DNA of 16,614 bases. It comes from Nitrospira sp. (GTDB taxonomy: Bacteria; UBA9089; CG2-30-40-21; SBAY01). The first letter of the stretch is position 1, and every line of letters begins with the position of its first letter. Made by a program: the position numbers and the translations under genes. The notes under the pieces are model-generated. The model had not been told where the DNA came from. It did not search any database and worked only from the letters and a program-made list of their open reading frames with translations. Shown in pieces: positions 15,164 through 16,614 of this stretch. The stretch spans positions 1 to 16,614 of the forward strand of contig SBAY01000136.1 in the NCBI GenBank assembly GCA_005239945.1, given 5' to 3'.

Positions 15164-15421
15164 TTATAAATATCTCCTCATTGGTCCAATTGCTTCAATG
15201 AGAATAATTTTATCTTCTATATTGACACTATAAACGATTCTCAAATCACCTACTGCGTATCTGTATTTGCCCTCGTATTTTCCCCTCAGCCTTTTGATAT
15301 GTGAACCTTCAAGTGGATTTTTACTTATTGATTCAATGGCTTTATTTATCCTTCCTGCTATTTTATCATCAAGGCTTTCATAGTATTTAACTGCTTTTTT
15401 GTGAGGGAATACTTTATACAT
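15164..15421 (-). CDS. RelE/ParE-superfamily type II toxin
   Basis: The 85-residue protein has the RelE fold signature. It has an N-terminal KVFPHKKAVKYYESL helix region, a central SISKNPLEGSHIKRLRG, then YRYAVGDLRIVYSV near 53-66 and a C-terminal IEAIGPMRRYL. The basic R/Y residues of the YRYAVGDLRIVY strand are the usual ribosome-dependent mRNase positions, though the exact activity cannot be read off. Its ATG overlaps the antitoxin stop by 8 nt, the standard coupling of an antitoxin-toxin pair. It is complete at normal length, so the module looks intact. Confidence 0.88.
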   Translation of the reverse strand: MYKVFPHKKAVKYYESLDDKIAGRINKAIESISKNPLEGSHIKRLRGKYEGKYRYAVGDLRIVYSVNIEDKIILIEAIGPMRRYL

Positions 15422-15653
15422 TGCGTTTCACTTTTTCCCATGAAACAAATTCGTCAAGTTTGCCTTTTTTGATAGCCTTCTCCGCTTCCTCTATCTGTGT
15501 CGTTAGCTCACGACTGGACAAGATTTCAAGAGTTGCTTCTATTTCTTCTTTTTCTTTTAGGTACTTTATAAAATCAAGAGCAACTTTTATTTTTTTATCG
15601 GATAGTTTATCTATTGCCTTTGCAGCTTCTCTCTTTAACACAGCACTTCGCAT
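15414..15653 (-). CDS. Antitoxin partner of the RelE-like toxin
   Basis: This 79-residue, highly charged, helical protein lies first in the pair and overlaps the toxin start by 8 nt. VALDFIKYLKEKEEIEATLE near 24-43 and a tail ending KGKLDEFVSWEKVKRNV match the plan of small antitoxins that neutralise RelE-like toxins. The N-terminal half probably dimerises or binds DNA and the C-terminal half wraps the toxin. A strong AAGGAGG lies 5 nt before the ATG. The 130-nt leader element (copy 2) ends 23 nt upstream of the start, so it is the 5' region of this operon and may take part in control. Confidence 0.8.
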   Translation of the reverse strand: MRSAVLKREAAKAIDKLSDKKIKVALDFIKYLKEKEEIEATLEILSSRELTTQIEEAEKAIKKGKLDEFVSWEKVKRNV

Positions 15654-15676
15654 CTTTGCCTCCTTTTACATTTTTT

Positions 15677-15805
15677 GGTTCTGTCAAAAGTTTCACTATA
15701 AATTTTTTCTAAGTCGCAATGATTAAAGAGGTTATTTACTTTTTAGCCTCCTCCCCCATTTGACCATAAGTTTATCGCCTTATCCACTCCAAGGTATATC
15801 TAACC
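15677..15805 (-). repeat. 130-nt leader element, copy 2
   Basis: The reverse complement of this stretch matches 49-178 almost throughout, with about nine substitutions and one indel. It sits upstream of the antitoxin gene in the same relative orientation and at the same distance as copy 1 from its gene. Changes relative to copy 1 include C to T within the possible GCGAT/ATCGC stem, retained as G-U. The 344-nt gene-free gap 15654-15997 consists of this copy, an inverted hairpin-rich segment and a partial third copy. Confidence 0.8.
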
Positions 15806-15959
15806 CTCTCCCCTGAAGGGTAAAATACCTTCCAGAGGGGACATACCTTGTATGTGGTCTGAAGGGCGATCAGGTCGCTCGGAAGCTACGCCCTATCCTC
15901 CCTTCAGAGGACAAAGATAGACTAATATATACCTTGGTGTAGAAAAAAGCGATAAACTT
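15769..15959. repeat. 190-nt inverted element joining leader copy 2 to a partial third copy
   Basis: AAGTTTATCGC...CCAAGGTATAT (15769-15799) is mirrored by ATATACCTTGG (15927-15937) and GCGATAAACTT (15949-15959). This makes arms of about 31-33 nt with an 11-bp perfect core. The interior holds more hairpins: ACATAC/GTATGT (15841-15855), a perfect 9-bp TCTGAAGGG/CCCTTCAGA (15858-15866 with 15900-15908), and GGGCG/CGCCC nested inside it. The right arm continues into TTTTTGACACTACC near 15984-15997, recalling the CTTTTGACAGAACC end of the leader, so it looks like a leader copy missing its middle. Confidence 0.65.
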
Positions 15960-15997
15960 TTCTTTCATATTTCTTTCATGCTATTTTTGACACTACC

Positions 15998-16234
15998 TTA
16001 TTTCAAAAGTTGTTCAATTTCTTCATCAGTAAATTTCAACTGTTTTAATACCCTTTTGCAATATATCGAATCTAATGTTTTCTTTCCCCTCTGTATAGGA
16101 GCAGAATATCTTCTTCCTGTAACTATTCTTGAATATATAGCATGGTCTGTTGAACCTTGTCTGACAAACATTGCTCCGCCTTTTTCCAGTAATCTTACAA
16201 ACTCTTTGCTGGAAAATGAAGGTATCTTAAGCAT
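15998..16234 (-). CDS. hicA: HicA-family toxin
   Basis: The 78-residue protein fits HicA, a small dsRBD-fold mRNA interferase. It has KIPSFSSKEFVRLLEKGGA near 3-21, then RQGSTDHAIYSR near 25-36 with the catalytic His at H31, and an end IYCKRVLKQLKFTDEEIEQLL typical of the C-terminal helices. I chose the ATG at 16234, which restores the usual HicA N-terminus and overlaps hicB by 8 nt. In-frame starts at 16258 (TTG) and 16249 (ATG) only add a non-conserved leader. The order hicB then hicA is the reverse of the classical order but well known. It appears intact. Confidence 0.85.
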   Translation of the reverse strand: MLKIPSFSSKEFVRLLEKGGAMFVRQGSTDHAIYSRIVTGRRYSAPIQRGKKTLDSIYCKRVLKQLKFTDEEIEQLLK

Positions 16235-16535
16235 AGGCTGGGACCTCATGTACCTCAAACGGTCTCAAAATCAAACCTTCCATCGGTCCTTTATACCACT
16301 CAGGCTCTGTATCTCTCAAGAATTCAATCAACTCCTCTGAAGGAATAGTAGAAACAACAGTTTCTGGGTATTCTTTTATATCTTCTTGATATAATTCTAT
16401 TGCTGTTCTAAGGTTTTTCTCTACAGCCACAAGGTCTTCTCCACAGGCAGAAATATTCAACTCCAGGCATATAGCAACATATTCAAGTTTGCTTTTACGT
16501 ATTATTGTTGTGTAGTTTCTTTGTCGAGTAGACAT
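16227..16535 (-). CDS. hicB: HicB-family antitoxin
   Basis: The 102-residue protein has the degenerate RNase H-like HicB fold: YTTIIRKSKLEYVAICLELN near 8-27, then ISACGEDLVAVEKNLRTAIELY near 28-49. A short C-terminal extension (about 60-102) holds EWYKGPMEGLILRPFEVHEV instead of a clear HTH or RHH DNA-binding domain. I chose the ATG at 16535, 9 nt after AAGGAGG. A TTG at 16544 directly abuts that site and is unlikely. It overlaps hicA, so the toxin is translated behind its antitoxin. The 3' end of a group II intron lies about 40 nt upstream, so the promoter must be inside the intron or beyond the window edge. Confidence 0.83.
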   Translation of the reverse strand: MSTRQRNYTTIIRKSKLEYVAICLELNISACGEDLVAVEKNLRTAIELYQEDIKEYPETVVSTIPSEELIEFLRDTEPEWYKGPMEGLILRPFEVHEVPAYA

Positions 16536-16576
16536 ATTCAACAACCTCCTTTTTTAATTGCTTAATGCCCCTCACA

Positions 16577-16609
16577 GAACCGTGCTTGAGGTTTTCCCTC
16601 ACACGGCTC
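16577..16609 (-). ncRNA. Group II intron domain V (3' end of an intron or remnant)
   Basis: Read on the minus strand, GAGCCGTG (16609-16602) pairs with CACGGTTC (16584-16577). An upper UGAGG/CCUCA stem is capped by a GAAAA loop, and a 2-nt bulge lies on the 3' side. The AGC catalytic triad, bulge and GNRA-like cap are the hallmarks of domain V, the ribozyme core near the intron 3' end. The TGTGAGGGGC that follows is the usual join to domain VI, but I cannot fold a clear domain VI before the hicB ribosome site, so the end may be truncated. The rest of the intron, including any maturase, would lie outside the window. Confidence 0.7.
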
Positions 16610-16614
16610 TTCGG

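Noticed and set aside
1..16614. CRISPR arrays, tRNA or rRNA genes
   Set aside because: I looked for regularly spaced identical repeats and for tRNA/rRNA landmarks and saw none. The repeats present are inverted and confined to single gaps.

Overview
The window looks like part of a Gram-negative genome from an uncultured lineage. Supporting signs are signal-peptide outer-membrane proteins, a PorV/UPF0164-type barrel beside a secreted protein with a FlgD-like C-terminal domain, short intergenic inverted repeats built from words such as GAAATTGGAAATT, and moderately low GC. This style recalls candidate phyla such as Omnitrophota or Desantisbacteria, but that placement is inference and nothing here fixes the taxon.

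Layout. Positions 1-4105 carry four plus-strand envelope genes: a secreted protein with a FlgD/T9SS-like tail, a PorV-like barrel, a second barrel, and a PAP2 phosphatase. From about 4174 to 16609 everything is on the minus strand. Read in the direction of transcription (right to left) the order is: the 3' end of a group II intron (domain V) at the window edge; hicB-hicA; a repeat-rich gap; an antitoxin-RelE pair; a LysM coiled-coil membrane protein; an Lrp/AsnC regulator; a class I aminotransferase; a Mut7-C zinc-ribbon protein; an OLD/AAA15-type ATPase; a retropepsin-like aspartic protease; split transketolase (N half, then C half); ftsE; ftsX; an EnvC-like degenerate LytM protein; and a small exported protein of unknown function.

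How the genes work together. FtsE, FtsX and the EnvC-like protein form the classical ATP-driven switch that activates septal peptidoglycan amidases. The EnvC-like protein has Asn where active M23 peptidases have His, which fits an activator rather than an enzyme. The two transketolase halves make one ThDP enzyme. The Lrp regulator sits directly upstream of the aminotransferase it may control.

Most interesting are two items. First, an ATPase and a protease with HIV-protease-like DTGA and IGR motifs are joined by a 4-bp ATGA overlap, have their own good sigma70-type promoter, and have lower GC than the transketolase and aminotransferase genes around them. They read like an accessory two-gene sensor-effector system, and I know of no described system with this make-up. 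Second, a 130-nt non-coding element occurs twice, about 93% identical by hand alignment, once upstream of the first secreted-protein gene and once upstream of the antitoxin-RelE pair. In both places it ends 23-24 nt before the start codon, and a third partial copy lies nearby.
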